DNA of 64,000 bases, taken from the NCBI GenBank assembly GCA_963798455.1, contig CAWCTD010000003.1:4278001-4342000 (forward strand), read 5' to 3'. The notes beneath the pieces were generated by a model. That model saw nothing but the letters and a program-made list of their open reading frames with translations. It was not told the DNA's origin and ran no database searches. Source of the stretch: CAWCTD01 sp963798455. GTDB taxonomy: Bacteria; Acidobacteriota; Terriglobia; Bryobacterales; Bryobacteraceae. Of the stretch, positions 35,963 to 48,810 are shown piece after piece; position 1 is the stretch's first letter; every line of letters starts with the position of its first letter. Both the position numbers and the translations under genes were made by a program.

Positions 35963-36432
35963 GCGCTGTTTCCTGTTGTAGGGACTTGAGACACTACGAA
36001 TCTACTGAAGTAACGGGGACGCTGTCAATTGCGAGGTGGTGGGCTCAGAAATGGAACGGGCGGCCGCCGCCTCTCGACCGAGAGTCCAACACCCCGGCGT
36101 CTTCCCGCTAAGGTCGCGCCAGAATGCTGCGCTCAGCCTGGCTGCACTCGCCTTCGTATGCGGTGCATGTACCGCCGCGCCTGCGGTCCATCTGGATCGT
36201 TGCTCGGCGCCTCGGGCTCACAGCCAGTCGATCGAGGAAGCTGGTAGCCGCCCCCTAACGTGGACGTTGTCTATGGACTTCCTCCTTAGCTTACCTGTGA
36301 TCCCACCTACCAACTGGGACCACAACCCCCCCACCCACTGGTGGAAGGAGGAAACTTCTGTTTCCATCTCAAATATGATCTCCCATGGCGCGAATGTCAA
36401 GAGGCAAGCCGGCGAGGCAAACACCTAATTCG
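35963..36432. other. Intergenic region with no supported gene
   Basis: Frames on either strand are short, with poor composition and no ribosome sites. One forward frame (36036-36428) holds a short hydrophobic stretch, but the surrounding sequence does not look coding. Promoters for the leftward ABC gene must lie here; I see no clear hexamers. Confidence 0.5.
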
Positions 36433-36462
36433 TTGACAAAAGCGGGGGCCACTGAATACGCT
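36433..36462 (+). promoter_or_regulatory. Candidate promoter for tRNA-Met
   Basis: A perfect TTGACA (36433-36438) followed after 18 bp by TACGCT (36457-36462) lies 23 bp before the tRNA. The -10 match is only 3 of 6. Confidence 0.4.
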
Positions 36463-36484
36463 GGTTATTGTAGTCCGCTAGTCT

Positions 36485-36560
36485 GCCGGCGTAGCTCAGA
36501 GGCTAGAGCAAGGGTCTCATAATCCCTAGGCCGCTGGTTCGAGTCCAGCCGCCGGCACCA
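36485..36560 (+). tRNA. tRNA-Met (CAT anticodon, elongator type)
   Basis: A 76-nt cloverleaf with acceptor stem GCCGGCG/CGCCGGC, D-arm GCTCAGAGGCTAGAGC, anticodon loop CTCATAA, T-arm CTGGTTCGAGTCCAG and encoded CCA. The initiator signature (mismatched 1-72 pair and GGG/CCC anticodon stem pairs) is not complete, because pair 1-72 is G-C. I therefore assign elongator Met; an Ile2 role is less likely since C4/C5 are absent. It ends 1 bp before the parB stop codon on the other strand. Confidence 0.85.
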
Positions 36561-36561
36561 G

Positions 36562-37476
36562 CTATCGCTTTGAGTCCCCGGTAATCAAGCCGTAGATGCG
36601 GTCGAGCTCTTCTGAAGAGAAATACTCGATCTCAATCCGGCCTCGCAGCTCCGACTTCGGCACGATCCTCACGCGCGTGCCCAGCACCCGCTCCAGTTCC
36701 TGCACGGCAGCCTTGACGTTAGGATCCTCAAGAACTTCTTCCGCGCTCTTGGGCTCGCGGGATGCAGTCATCTTCTGGATCAAGCGCTCCACCTGGCGCA
36801 CCGAGAGGCCCTGCGAACTCGCCTTCTCGGCGACTTGCCTCTGCAACTCCTCGGTAGGAAGCCCCAAAATAGCCCTGGCGTGCCCCATCGAGAGCCGATG
36901 CTCCGACACCAGTTGCTGCAGATCGCTTGGCAGCCGCAGCAGCCGAAGAGTGTTGGTGATCGTGCTCCGTTCCTTCCCTGTCCGCCGGGCGATCTCCTCG
37001 TGGCTAAGTTCCAGGTCCTTCACCAAGCGTTCGAAGGCGTGCGCGACCTCGATGTGGGTCAGATCCTCTCGCTGTATGTTCTCGATGAGAGTCACTTCAA
37101 GGAGTTGGGCGTCCGTAAACTGCTGCACAATGACCGGGACTCTGAGCAGACCGGCAATCTTCGCGGCACGCCACCGTCTCTCGCCGGCCACCAGTTGGTA
37201 CCGGTTGCCCACTCTGCGGACTACCAGCGGCTGTATGACCCCGTTGATCTTGATCGACTGCGCCAGTTCCTGAAGACGCTCAGCCTGGAAGATCGTCCGT
37301 GACTGGAGCGGGTTGGGATCAACCTGCTCAACTGGAACCTGCAAGACCTCATCGCCAGCCCGCTTTGCATCCGCGTCCGCGGCTGTCTGTTGAGGCCCCC
37401 CGGGAGGCCTGGGGCCGAGCAGGGCGGACAGCCCCTTACCAAGTGCCTTTCGAGGTTTCTCTGGCACCTTGTTCAT
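36562..37476 (-). CDS. parB: Chromosome partitioning protein ParB
   Basis: 304 residues. The start RKALGKGLSALLG, the CTP-binding N-domain with GERRWRAAKIAGL and TLIENIQREDLTHIEVAHAF, the helix-turn-helix EIARRTGKERSTITNTLRLLRLP and the C-terminal dimer domain (GRIEIEYFSSEELDRIY) are all present. It binds parS and spreads as a clamp to guide origin segregation with ParA. Its first 41 bp overlap the end of parA in another frame. The 3' end is nearly contiguous with the tRNA-Met gene on the opposite strand. Confidence 0.97.
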   Translation of the reverse strand: MNKVPEKPRKALGKGLSALLGPRPPGGPQQTAADADAKRAGDEVLQVPVEQVDPNPLQSRTIFQAERLQELAQSIKINGVIQPLVVRRVGNRYQLVAGERRWRAAKIAGLLRVPVIVQQFTDAQLLEVTLIENIQREDLTHIEVAHAFERLVKDLELSHEEIARRTGKERSTITNTLRLLRLPSDLQQLVSEHRLSMGHARAILGLPTEELQRQVAEKASSQGLSVRQVERLIQKMTASREPKSAEEVLEDPNVKAAVQELERVLGTRVRIVPKSELRGRIEIEYFSSEELDRIYGLITGDSKR

Positions 37477-38230
37477 TCGCCAGTATCTCCTTTGCTAGCT
37501 TGATGTAAGCCTCCGCGCCGCGGGACCGCGGGTCATAGGTCAGAATCGGCTTCCCAAAGCTGGGCGCCTCGGCCAAACGGATGCTTCTGGGGATCAGCGT
37601 CTGAAATACCTCCTCGCCGAAGAACTCCCGGAGATCGGCCGCGACCTGCCGCGCGAGGACCGTGCGGTCGTCGTACATGGTGAGGAGCACGCCCTCGATT
37701 TGAAGTGAATGGTCGAAAGACTCCCGAATACGATCTATCGTGTCCAGAAGCTGGGAAATGCCCTCCAGAGCGAAAAACTCACACTGTATGGGGATCAAAA
37801 CCGAGTCGGCAGCCACCAACGCGTTCACCGTTAACAGGTCCAGAGCCGGCGGGCAATCGATAAGGACGAACCGGTAGCCATCGCGCAATGGCGCCAACCT
37901 CCGGCTGAGTCTTGCCTCCCGGTCACTGTGCTCAATCAATTCGAGATTGGCCCCCACCAGGTTCCTGTCGGCCGGCACAAGGTCCAGGCCTTCGAACCCT
38001 GTTCTCAGAACCACCGAACCCAGCTCCATCTGCCCCAACAGCGCATCGTACAGGGTGGATCGGGACTCACTCTTCTCCACGCCGAGTCCGGTTGTGGAGT
38101 TGCCCTGAGGATCGGCGTCGATCAATAGCACTCGAAGGTCGTTCGCTGCCAGAGATGCCGCCAGATTGATCGCCGTGGTTGTCTTCCCAACCCCACCCTT
38201 CTGGTTCGCGATCGCGATGACTTTTCCCAC
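37436..38230 (-). CDS. parA: Chromosome partitioning ATPase ParA/Soj
   Basis: 264 residues. Deviant Walker A KGGVGKTT (about residues 11-18), the LLIDADPQGNSTTGLG motif and FVLIDCPPALDLLTVNA are the ParA/Soj signature. The ATPase makes the nucleoid gradient along which ParB-parS complexes move. The ATG is 33 bp after the stop of rsmG, and a parS-like palindrome lies just before it. The order mnmG-rsmG-parA-parB is the classical near-origin arrangement. Confidence 0.97.
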   Translation of the reverse strand: MGKVIAIANQKGGVGKTTTAINLAASLAANDLRVLLIDADPQGNSTTGLGVEKSESRSTLYDALLGQMELGSVVLRTGFEGLDLVPADRNLVGANLELIEHSDREARLSRRLAPLRDGYRFVLIDCPPALDLLTVNALVAADSVLIPIQCEFFALEGISQLLDTIDRIRESFDHSLQIEGVLLTMYDDRTVLARQVAADLREFFGEEVFQTLIPRSIRLAEAPSFGKPILTYDPRSRGAEAYIKLAKEILANEQGARETSKGTW

Positions 38231-38263
38231 AATCCGGTCTCCTGCTTCGAACTAAGAATCGTA

Positions 38264-38914
38264 TCACGTTCCACGTGGAACTTCGCCGAGCAGCAGCACC
38301 TTTTGTTTCGCCCACGGCAACGGAATAGGCTCGTCCCAGAGCAAGCCCTTCTCTTTCAGCAAACTGTGTGCGTCTACGGCGGCCATCAGGAGCGCCACAT
38401 GTAAGGCAGTTCTTCGGGCGAAGGTCGAAAGGTCTCGCCAGGAAACAGCCCTTGAGGTCAGCCAGTCAAATCTGTGTTCGACCTCCTCCGCACGTCTGGC
38501 CACAACCTGCACGTTAGGGAGACTGCGGGTTGCTTCCCTCAGGAAGACCGCCTTACGCTGGTGGGACTCCACCAGGCAGACGCGGCAATCCGGGCGGAGG
38601 ACCGCCACTGGAATCCCCGGGAAGCCGGCACCGGAGCCTACGTCTACGACGCTGACAGGCTCACCGGGCAGATTTGCCCCGAGGAAGAGAGATTCGCAGT
38701 AGTGCCGGACTACCACAGAGTGAAAGTCGCGGATCGAGCTCAAGTTGAGCACCCGATTCCAGCGGCCGAACAGGCAATGGTGAGCGTAGAGCGTCTCCAC
38801 CTGCTCAACAGACAACAGGCACACCCCCTCAAGATGGGACCGGAGAATCTGCCCGAAGCGCTCAGCTTCTCCTCCAGGGGATTCAGTTTGTCTTGGCTTC
38901 CCGGCGTGAGGCAA
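38264..38914 (-). CDS. rsmG: 16S rRNA (guanine-N7) methyltransferase RsmG
   Basis: 216 residues, normal for the family. The SAM site reads VVDVGSGAGFPGIPVAVLRPD with VESHQRKAVFLREATRSL after it, and LTSRAVS marks motif IV. It methylates G527 of 16S rRNA. The start lies within the last 32 bp of mnmG, so the two are coupled. Its last codons (GEVPRGT) contain the parS palindrome. Confidence 0.95.
   Translation of the reverse strand: MPHAGKPRQTESPGGEAERFGQILRSHLEGVCLLSVEQVETLYAHHCLFGRWNRVLNLSSIRDFHSVVVRHYCESLFLGANLPGEPVSVVDVGSGAGFPGIPVAVLRPDCRVCLVESHQRKAVFLREATRSLPNVQVVARRAEEVEHRFDWLTSRAVSWRDLSTFARRTALHVALLMAAVDAHSLLKEKGLLWDEPIPLPWAKQKVLLLGEVPRGT
38267..38282. promoter_or_regulatory. parS: parS-like centromere site
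   Basis: GTTCCACGTGGAAC is a perfect 14-bp palindrome (38268-38281). Compared with the known parS variant TGTTCCACGTGGAACA, only the two outermost bases differ. It lies in the 3' end of rsmG, about 40 bp before the parA start, so ParB can load next to its own operon. I saw no second copy in the window. Confidence 0.8.
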
Positions 38915-40748
38915 CGCTCAAGTATACATCCAGAACGGCGATGGCGGCTGGGGTGACGCCGGGGATGCGCGCAGCTTGGCCGAGATCGATAGGACGGACC
39001 CTCTCCAGCTTGTCGCGGATCTCTCGGGAGAGCCCCGGCACCCCTGAGAAGACGAAACTGGCTGGAATCGGTCGCCTTTCGGCGTCCTTCAGCCGCTGGA
39101 TCTGTTTCTCCTGCTGAACGATGTAGCCCTCGTACTTCACCTCGGTCTCGACGGTCGTCAGCACCTCCCGGATCAGCGGCTCACCCAGGACCCGGCTGAA
39201 TCGCTCTCGAAACCGCTCAATGCTCGCTTCAGGACGCTTGAGCCAAACGGCCAGAAAGCTGCTGCCCCCGCCGGTCGTCTCGGCCCGTTCGAGCTGGATG
39301 AGCCGCCGCAGCGCCTGCTTCTGTTGCTGCTTCTTTTGGAACAGAGCCCAGCGTTCGTCTGTCACCAAGCCCGCACGCCGTCCGACTGGCGTGAGCCGCT
39401 CATCCGCGTTGTCGATCCGCAGGTGCAACCGGAACTCAGCCCTTGAAGTGAACATGCGATAGGGCTCGTCCACGCCTTTGGTGACCAGGTCGTCGATCAG
39501 GATCCCGGTGTAGCCTTCCGCTCGCGGCACGATGACTGAGGGCTTGCCTGCCAGTCGGCACCCGGCGTTCATGCCCGCTATAATTCCCTGGCAAGCTGCC
39601 TCTTCATATCCGGACGTTCCGTTGATCTGTCCCGCCAGGAAAAGACCTTCGACGGACTTGACCTCTAGGCTGTGAGCCAACTCTCGGGGGTCGATGGCGT
39701 CGTATTCGATAGCGTATCCGGGCCGGATCATTGCCGCCTTTTCCAAGCCGGGGATAGACGCCAGCACTGCGGACTGCACGTCGATCGGCATGCTAGTGGC
39801 CATGCCGTTGACGTAGACCTCGTAAGTACGCAGCCCTTCCGGCTCCAGGAAGAGCTGGTGTCTCTCCTTGTCCGAGAACTTGACGACCTTGTCCTCGATG
39901 GACGGGCAGTAGCGCGGTCCGATCCCCTTGATCTGCCCGCCATACAAGGGCGAACGGCCGATGTTGTCCCGTAGAATCCGGTGCGTCTCCGCGTTCGTGT
40001 AGGCGATGTAACAGCGGATCTGCGCGCGCTCGATCTTCTCGGTGAGGAAGGAGAATGGAGTAGGGTCCGCGTCGCCGTCCTGGGGCTCGAACCGAGACCA
40101 GTCGATGGTGCGCCCGTCCAGGCGGGGAGGCGTGCCGGTCTTGAGTCGCACCCAGTTCAGACCCAGGGTTCGAAGCTGCTCGGCCAGCAGTTGGGAGGGG
40201 GGTTCGCCGCTGCGGCCACAGGTGTAAATGTTTTCACCTATATGAGCCAAGCCGTTCAGAAACGTACCAGGTGTGAGGATCACCGCGCCGCTCGCAATCG
40301 TGCGGCCGTCGCGAAGCGTGACGCCGCGGGCACGGCGCTTGGCGCCTCCCTCCATAACCAAGCCGGCGACCTCCGCCTGCATGATGCGCAGGTTGGGCTC
40401 ATGCTCCAGGAACTCCCGCATCAGGACTCGATACTCGCGCTTGTCGCACTGCGCGCGCGGCGACCACACGGCGGGCCCGCGGCTCGTATTCAGGAGCCGA
40501 AACTGGATCCCGGCGCGATCCGTGATCTCCCCCATCACGCCGCCCAGGGCATCCACCTCCCTCACCAGGTGGCCCTTGGCGATCCCGCCCACGGCCGGAT
40601 TGCAGGACATCTGCGCGATCAGGTCCAGGTTCATCGTGATCAGCGCCGTCCCCAGTCCCAAACGTGCGCACGCACGAGCAGCCTCGCACCCGGCGTGGCC
40701 GGCGCCGACGACCACAACGTCATACGGGGAGCTATTGAGTGAGCCCAA
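38883..40748 (-). CDS. mnmG: tRNA uridine-5-carboxymethylaminomethyl modification enzyme MnmG
   Basis: 621 residues. VVVVGAGHAGCEAARA binds FAD. The MnmG markers GGIAKGHLVREVDALGG, GPRYCPSIEDKV and CRLAG with EAACQGIIAGMNAG are in place. The C-terminal helical domain ends in GVTPAAIAVLDVYLS. With MnmE it modifies the wobble uridine of several tRNAs. It overlaps rsmG by 32 bp and is divergent from purD with 35 bp between starts. Confidence 0.97.
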   Translation of the reverse strand: MGSLNSSPYDVVVVGAGHAGCEAARACARLGLGTALITMNLDLIAQMSCNPAVGGIAKGHLVREVDALGGVMGEITDRAGIQFRLLNTSRGPAVWSPRAQCDKREYRVLMREFLEHEPNLRIMQAEVAGLVMEGGAKRRARGVTLRDGRTIASGAVILTPGTFLNGLAHIGENIYTCGRSGEPPSQLLAEQLRTLGLNWVRLKTGTPPRLDGRTIDWSRFEPQDGDADPTPFSFLTEKIERAQIRCYIAYTNAETHRILRDNIGRSPLYGGQIKGIGPRYCPSIEDKVVKFSDKERHQLFLEPEGLRTYEVYVNGMATSMPIDVQSAVLASIPGLEKAAMIRPGYAIEYDAIDPRELAHSLEVKSVEGLFLAGQINGTSGYEEAACQGIIAGMNAGCRLAGKPSVIVPRAEGYTGILIDDLVTKGVDEPYRMFTSRAEFRLHLRIDNADERLTPVGRRAGLVTDERWALFQKKQQQKQALRRLIQLERAETTGGGSSFLAVWLKRPEASIERFRERFSRVLGEPLIREVLTTVETEVKYEGYIVQQEKQIQRLKDAERRPIPASFVFSGVPGLSREIRDKLERVRPIDLGQAARIPGVTPAAIAVLDVYLSVASRREAKTN

Positions 40749-40783
40749 TTAGTTCTATTCTAGAAAAGATCGGGAGACCTGCA

Positions 40784-42073
40784 TTGAAGATCCTTGTTCT
40801 AGGCAGTGGAGGACGCGAACACGCCATCGCCTGGCGACTGGCGCAGAGCCCCTCGGTTCGGAAGCTCTACGCCGCGCCGGGAAACCCTGGCATCGGCAGG
40901 GTGGCGGAGTGCCTGAAGCCGCCCGATTCCACTCCGGAGGGTTTGCTGCACCTGGCGAACGCGGTGGATGCCGACCTCACCGTCGTCGGGCCGGAGGCGC
41001 CGCTAGTTGCCGGCGTGGTGGACCGCTTTCGCGAGGCGGGCCGGCTCATCGTCGGCCCCACGGCCGCTGCGGCTCGACTGGAGGGCAGCAAGATCTTCGC
41101 CAAGCAGGCTCATGGTGCGCTTCGGCGTGCCCACGGCGGGCTACCTGACGGTGGACAATCGCAGCGACGCCGTGAGGGCACTCGACCGGTTCCGCTATCC
41201 CCTGGTGCTGAAGGCCGACGGGCTGGCTGCGGGCAAAGGAGTGATTATCGTACAGGATCGGGCGGAAGCTGAGCGGACTTTAGAGGCACTGCTCTCGGGC
41301 ACCCTCGTCGGAGGCGCCGGGTCACGCCTCGTCATCGAGGAATTCCTGACCGGAGAAGAGGTCAGCTTCATCGCCCTCAGCGACGGCGAGCGCATCCTGC
41401 CACTCGCGCCCACGCAGGACCACAAGGCCGTCTTCGACGACGATAGGGGCCCCAACACCGGGGGCATGGGCGCTTACTGCGACAGCCGTATTCTCACGCC
41501 GGCCCAGACCGGCGAGATCATCGAGCGCGTGATGCTGCCGGTCATCGCCGGCATGCGCCGCGACGGCTGCCCCTTCGCGGGATTTCTTTACGCTGGCCTG
41601 ATGATGACCCCCGCCGGCCCCCAGGTGCTGGAGTTCAACGTGCGCCTGGGCGACCCGGAAACCCAGGCCCTGATGCACCGCATGAGCTCCGATTTCGCCC
41701 CGTTGCTAATGGCCGCGGCTCGGGGCGAGCTCGCCGGCGCCAAGGCTACCTGGCACGAGGCGCCCTCGGTGTGCGTGGTAATGGCGTCCGAGGGATACCC
41801 GGGCACGCCGCGCACCGGGGACGCCATAACCGGGATTGACGAGGCCGGGACGCTCGGCGCGACCGTGTTCCACGCCGGGACCAAGCTCGCGGACGCGGAC
41901 CTTGTGACTTCCGGCGGCCGCGTGCTCGGTGTCACCGCCTCCGGTCCGGATCTTGCCCGCGGCGATCGAGCAGCAGCTATGCCGCCGTTTCCAAGATCCA
42001 CTTCCGCGGCATGCACTACCGCCGCGACATCGGCCGGAAGGGTCTGAAGCGCTGGCCCCCTACGCTACAATGA
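40784..42073 (+). pseudogene. purD: Phosphoribosylamine-glycine ligase, frame broken by about three single-base shifts
   Basis: The stitched product is about 428 residues, a normal PurD. It starts KILVLGSGGREHAIAWRLA (TTG at 40784 with GGGAG before it), has the ATP-grasp segments FGVPTAGYLTV and LKADGLAAGKGVIIV, and the CVVMASEGYPG region. One extra G near 41107 moves the frame after FAKQ. Two more shifts near 41960 and 41976 precede the normal end IHFRGMHYRRDIG. The missing-segment test is negative, so sequencing error is likelier than inactivation. PurD makes glycinamide ribonucleotide in purine synthesis. Confidence 0.88.
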
Positions 42074-42084
42074 GGACTGGCGAT

Positions 42085-42161
42085 GGGGACGTAGCTCAGA
42101 TGGATAGAGCGGCCGCCTCCTAAGCGGCAGGTCGGCAGTTCGAATCTGCCCGTCCCTACCA
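42085..42161 (+). tRNA. tRNA-Arg (CCT anticodon)
   Basis: A 77-nt cloverleaf: acceptor GGGGACG with CGTCCCT (G1-T72 wobble), D-arm GCTCAGATGGATAGAGC, anticodon loop CTCCTAA giving CCT, T-arm GGCAGTTCGAATCTGCC and encoded CCA. It lies 12 bp after purD and 45 bp before dnaE. Confidence 0.93.
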
Positions 42162-42205
42162 GACAAGCAGGCGCATCCTCCCCCGGCGTCTATACTGGTA
42201 CGGAA

Positions 42206-45699
<3,494 letters not shown>

Positions 45700-45750
45700 T
45701 CCGCTCCCTTGCCGGCTGGGACTTGCAGCGGGGCGTTCAGAGTGATGGCT

Positions 45751-45891
45751 TCAATGCGCAGATGGGTGAGAACGTTTCTTCTCGCCCAGCACGAACCTCT
45801 TCAGCCAATCCGGGCACCACACCCAATTCCTGGTGGCCGCGAACAGGTAGCCAACCAGAAGTGCAACGACAATGGCAGCCGCTCGGGCCAT
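45751..45891 (-). CDS. Predicted 46-residue membrane protein in the dnaE-GH31 gap
   Basis: The reverse strand carries ATG plus 45 codons behind an AAGGTGAAG site. The peptide has a hydrophobic N-terminal helix (AAAIVVALLVGYLFAA), a tryptophan-rich segment (RNWVWCPDWL) and a basic tail (EKKRSHPSAH). It fits a single-pass membrane protein. I recognise no family. It lies in the 452-bp segment bounded by the dnaE stop and the second dnaE tail. The rest of that segment (45892-46151) shows no clear gene; a forward frame there lacks a proper start. Confidence 0.5.
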   Translation of the reverse strand: MARAAAIVVALLVGYLFAATRNWVWCPDWLKRFVLGEKKRSHPSAH

Positions 45892-46151
45892 GGCAGCTTC
45901 ACCTTACCACAGAGGACGAACTTATGCTGCGGCGCTTCCACCGCCCGCCATCCCGACGGTGTGCACGGTTCGGGCCCAAGCGACAGAGACAGGGGACGTT
46001 CAGATAACTGGCGGTTCGGACGCAAACGAGATACTCGCACCCTGTGGACGGCACAAGGATGTCTTCGAGTTCTCGATCAGCCTTAGCGCGACTGGTGCGG
46101 TTCTATGCCTGAAGAGGCTGAACTGCTTCTCGCTGCCTCAGGTTTAGCCGC

Positions 46152-46266
46152 TCGCGACTTCGTGGTCATCCTGGACATCGATGCCAGGGTCCGCCCCGAC
46201 AAGGAATTCCGCGCCGACGCCGAGCGCCCCTGCGGCCCCGACTCCCTAGAGATCCTGGCAAACTGA
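46152..46266 (+). pseudogene. Duplicate of the last 38 codons of dnaE
   Basis: Near copy of 45585-45699 at a distance of 567 bp. From CGC GAC TTC to the stop it has 38 codons including the TGA with seven differences in 114 bases, all transitions. Four are silent, and three change Ala to Val, Val to Ala and Leu to Pro. Similarity ends at the stop codon and begins sharply after codon CGC. No start codon precedes it, so it is a fragment. It is a direct repeat of the functional gene end. Confidence 0.9.
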
Positions 46267-46309
46267 AGGTATTGAAGGTTTCATCTGCCGGGCATAGGGA
46301 GGTTTGCCA

Positions 46310-48775
46310 ATGCTATTCGCGCGCCGTGTACCCATCGTTCTGGTTTGCTGTCTGCTTCTGTCGGTGCCGCTCTGGGGCGACTGGACGTCGCTCGGGCCTA
46401 TGCCCCTGGCGCGGCAGATCGACCAGGGCATAGAGTATCGCAGCTCTCAGGGGACGGTTCGGCTCATCGTGCTGAGGCAGGGGATCATCCGGGTTCGCTT
46501 CACCCACAAGGCGGAATTCGACAGGGATGATTCGTACGCTGTTCTGCCGGAGATGCTGCGGGCCACGCCCGGTGTGCCTGGAGCGGCGACCTTCCAACTC
46601 ATCTCCAACGGCTTTCGAGATCGTCTTCAAACCAGCGATCTGGCGGTGGAGATCCGCCGCGATCCATTTCGCTTGCGCTTCCTGGACGCCAAGTCCAATG
46701 TCTTGGACCAGGACACCGACAGCATGGGAATGGCGTACGACCCAGATGGGCGTGTGAGTGTTTGGAAGGTCCTTGACGATGACGACCACTTCTTCGGCTT
46801 CGGAGAGAAGACCGGCCCCCTCGACAAGCGCGGCCTCAAGCTGAGCGGGGCGGACATGGCGATGTGGAACTCAGATGTCTACGGCTATGACAACTCGGTT
46901 GACCCGCTCTATGCCGACATTCCGTTTTTCATCACTATCCGAAAAGGGGTCGCGCACGGCACGTTTTTAGACAACACGTGGCGGAGCAGCTTCGACATCG
47001 GTCACCAGAGCTTGAAGTACCTCCAGTTCGGTGCGGAAGGCGGCGAGTTGAACTACTACATCCTGGCCGGCCCCACGCCGGCCGAGGTTCTGCGCCGCTA
47101 CCGCGAGCTGACAGGGCCCATGCCTTTGCCGCCTCTGTGGGCTCTCGGATACCACCAGTGCCGATACAGCTACTATCCAGACGCCCGCGTCATGGAGATC
47201 GCAAAGAACTTCCGCGAACGGCACATCCCTGCGGACGTGATCTGGCTCGACATACACTACATGGACGGCTACCGCCTTTTCACCTGGGACCCGAAGCGAT
47301 TCCCGGATCCGCGGCAGTTGATGGGTGACCTGGGGCGAATGGACTTCAAGGCCGTGGCCATCGTGGATCCCGGCGTCAAGGTTGACCCAAGCTACACCGT
47401 TTACCGGAGCGGGCTTCGGGACGGGATCTTCGTCAAGTACCCGGATGGGAAGCTGTACAGCGGACCGGTGTGGCCGGGCGAGGCAGCCTTCCCCGATTTC
47501 ACGGATGCCAAGGCGCGTCAATGGTGGTCTCGCCAGATCCACGATTTCGCCGCGCTCGGGCTGGCCGGGATCTGGAACGACATGAATGAGCCCACAGTCT
47601 TCCAAGTGGCATCCGGAACCATGCCGGACGACGTGGTCTTCGATCACGACGGGGCTGCGGTGGCCCATGCGGCGGTCCACAACGTCTATGGCCAGCAGAT
47701 GTCACGGGCCACTCAGGAGGGTCTGCTCCAACTCCGCCCCACCGAGCGCCCCTTCGTGCTGACGCGGGCCACGTACGCCGGCGGCCAGCGTTACGCCGCC
47801 CTCTGGACCGGGGATAACACCGCGGATTGGTCTCACCTGCGAGACGGGATGGCCACCCTTTTGGGCATGGGGATCTCCGGCTTCCCTTTCGTCGGCAACG
47901 ATATCGGCGGGTTCGCGGGGCGCGGGGATGCCGAGCTCTGGACCCGCTGGGTACAGGCGGGGACCTTCTTTCCCTTCATGCGCGCCCACGCAGAGCTGGG
48001 CGCCCCCAACAAGGAACCTTGGGCCTACGGCCCCGAGCATGAGGCGTATAATCGACACGCGATTGAGCGCCGCTACCAGTTCCTGCCCTACATCTACAAT
48101 TGCTTCTATCAGGCCTCCCAAACGGGCATGCCCATGATGCGGGCGTTGATGCTCGAATACCCGGACGACTCGGCGACGTACTCCCTCACCAATGAGTACC
48201 TATTCGGATCGGACCTGCTGGTGGCGCCCGTTCTGACACCCCAGACAAAGGCTCGCGAGGTCTACTTGCCCCGTGGGACCTGGTACGACGTCCCTGGCGA
48301 TCGAGGCTACGATGGCGGGCACACCGTCTCCGTGAATGCCGGAATCGACGAATTGCCGCTCTTCGTCCCCGAGGGCGCGGTATTGTTCCGCGCGCCCGTG
48401 ATCCAGTTCACCGCGGCGTGGCCTTCGGCCGAGCTGACGTTTGAGATCTTTGCTCGAAAGGCGACTCATCGGGAGTACTACGAGGACGACGGCGCCAGCT
48501 TCGACTACCGGCAGAGCGGCTACTTCAAGAGAGAGGTATCTTTTGTGCCATCAACCAGCGGGGCCACGGTGACGCTCGGCGCGGCCGAGGGCAGCTTCGC
48601 GCCGCAGCATCGGGACAACATCGTCCTCTTGCACTTTGCAAAGCCGCCGCGAACCGTGCGGCTCAACGACGCCCCCCTGGCCGCAAGCGCCGTGCATTTC
48701 GATTCCGAACATGGGACACTGTCTCTCCACGTCCCGCAGTCCCGCAGCCGCCAGACGCTGGCCATCGAATGGTAA
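46310..48775 (+). CDS. Secreted GH31 alpha-glycosidase
   Basis: 821 residues from the ATG at 46310 with AGGGAGG before it; the TTG at 46304 is also in frame. A signal peptide (VPIVLVCCLLLSVPLWG) is followed by the GH31 N-terminal beta-domain, the barrel with nucleophile aspartate in GIWNDMNEP (about D424) and acid/base aspartate in WTGDNTADW (about D502), and C-terminal beta domains. Candidate substrates are alpha-glucosides or alpha-xylosides; GH31 specificity cannot be fixed from motifs. The gene starts 43 bp after the dnaE-tail duplicate. Confidence 0.94.
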   Translation: MLFARRVPIVLVCCLLLSVPLWGDWTSLGPMPLARQIDQGIEYRSSQGTVRLIVLRQGIIRVRFTHKAEFDRDDSYAVLPEMLRATPGVPGAATFQLISNGFRDRLQTSDLAVEIRRDPFRLRFLDAKSNVLDQDTDSMGMAYDPDGRVSVWKVLDDDDHFFGFGEKTGPLDKRGLKLSGADMAMWNSDVYGYDNSVDPLYADIPFFITIRKGVAHGTFLDNTWRSSFDIGHQSLKYLQFGAEGGELNYYILAGPTPAEVLRRYRELTGPMPLPPLWALGYHQCRYSYYPDARVMEIAKNFRERHIPADVIWLDIHYMDGYRLFTWDPKRFPDPRQLMGDLGRMDFKAVAIVDPGVKVDPSYTVYRSGLRDGIFVKYPDGKLYSGPVWPGEAAFPDFTDAKARQWWSRQIHDFAALGLAGIWNDMNEPTVFQVASGTMPDDVVFDHDGAAVAHAAVHNVYGQQMSRATQEGLLQLRPTERPFVLTRATYAGGQRYAALWTGDNTADWSHLRDGMATLLGMGISGFPFVGNDIGGFAGRGDAELWTRWVQAGTFFPFMRAHAELGAPNKEPWAYGPEHEAYNRHAIERRYQFLPYIYNCFYQASQTGMPMMRALMLEYPDDSATYSLTNEYLFGSDLLVAPVLTPQTKAREVYLPRGTWYDVPGDRGYDGGHTVSVNAGIDELPLFVPEGAVLFRAPVIQFTAAWPSAELTFEIFARKATHREYYEDDGASFDYRQSGYFKREVSFVPSTSGATVTLGAAEGSFAPQHRDNIVLLHFAKPPRTVRLNDAPLAASAVHFDSEHGTLSLHVPQSRSRQTLAIEW

Positions 48776-48810
48776 CCACGGGCGCTCGCGGACGTTCTAC
48801 TATGTAGGGG

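Noticed and set aside
36036..36428. Possible gene upstream of tRNA-Met
   Set aside because: Short frame with unstable composition, no ribosome site and no recognisable pattern; one hydrophobic stretch is not enough.
45709..46147. Forward frames in the gap after dnaE
   Set aside because: No start signal and no protein-like pattern over most of their length; the reverse-strand 46-codon frame is better supported.
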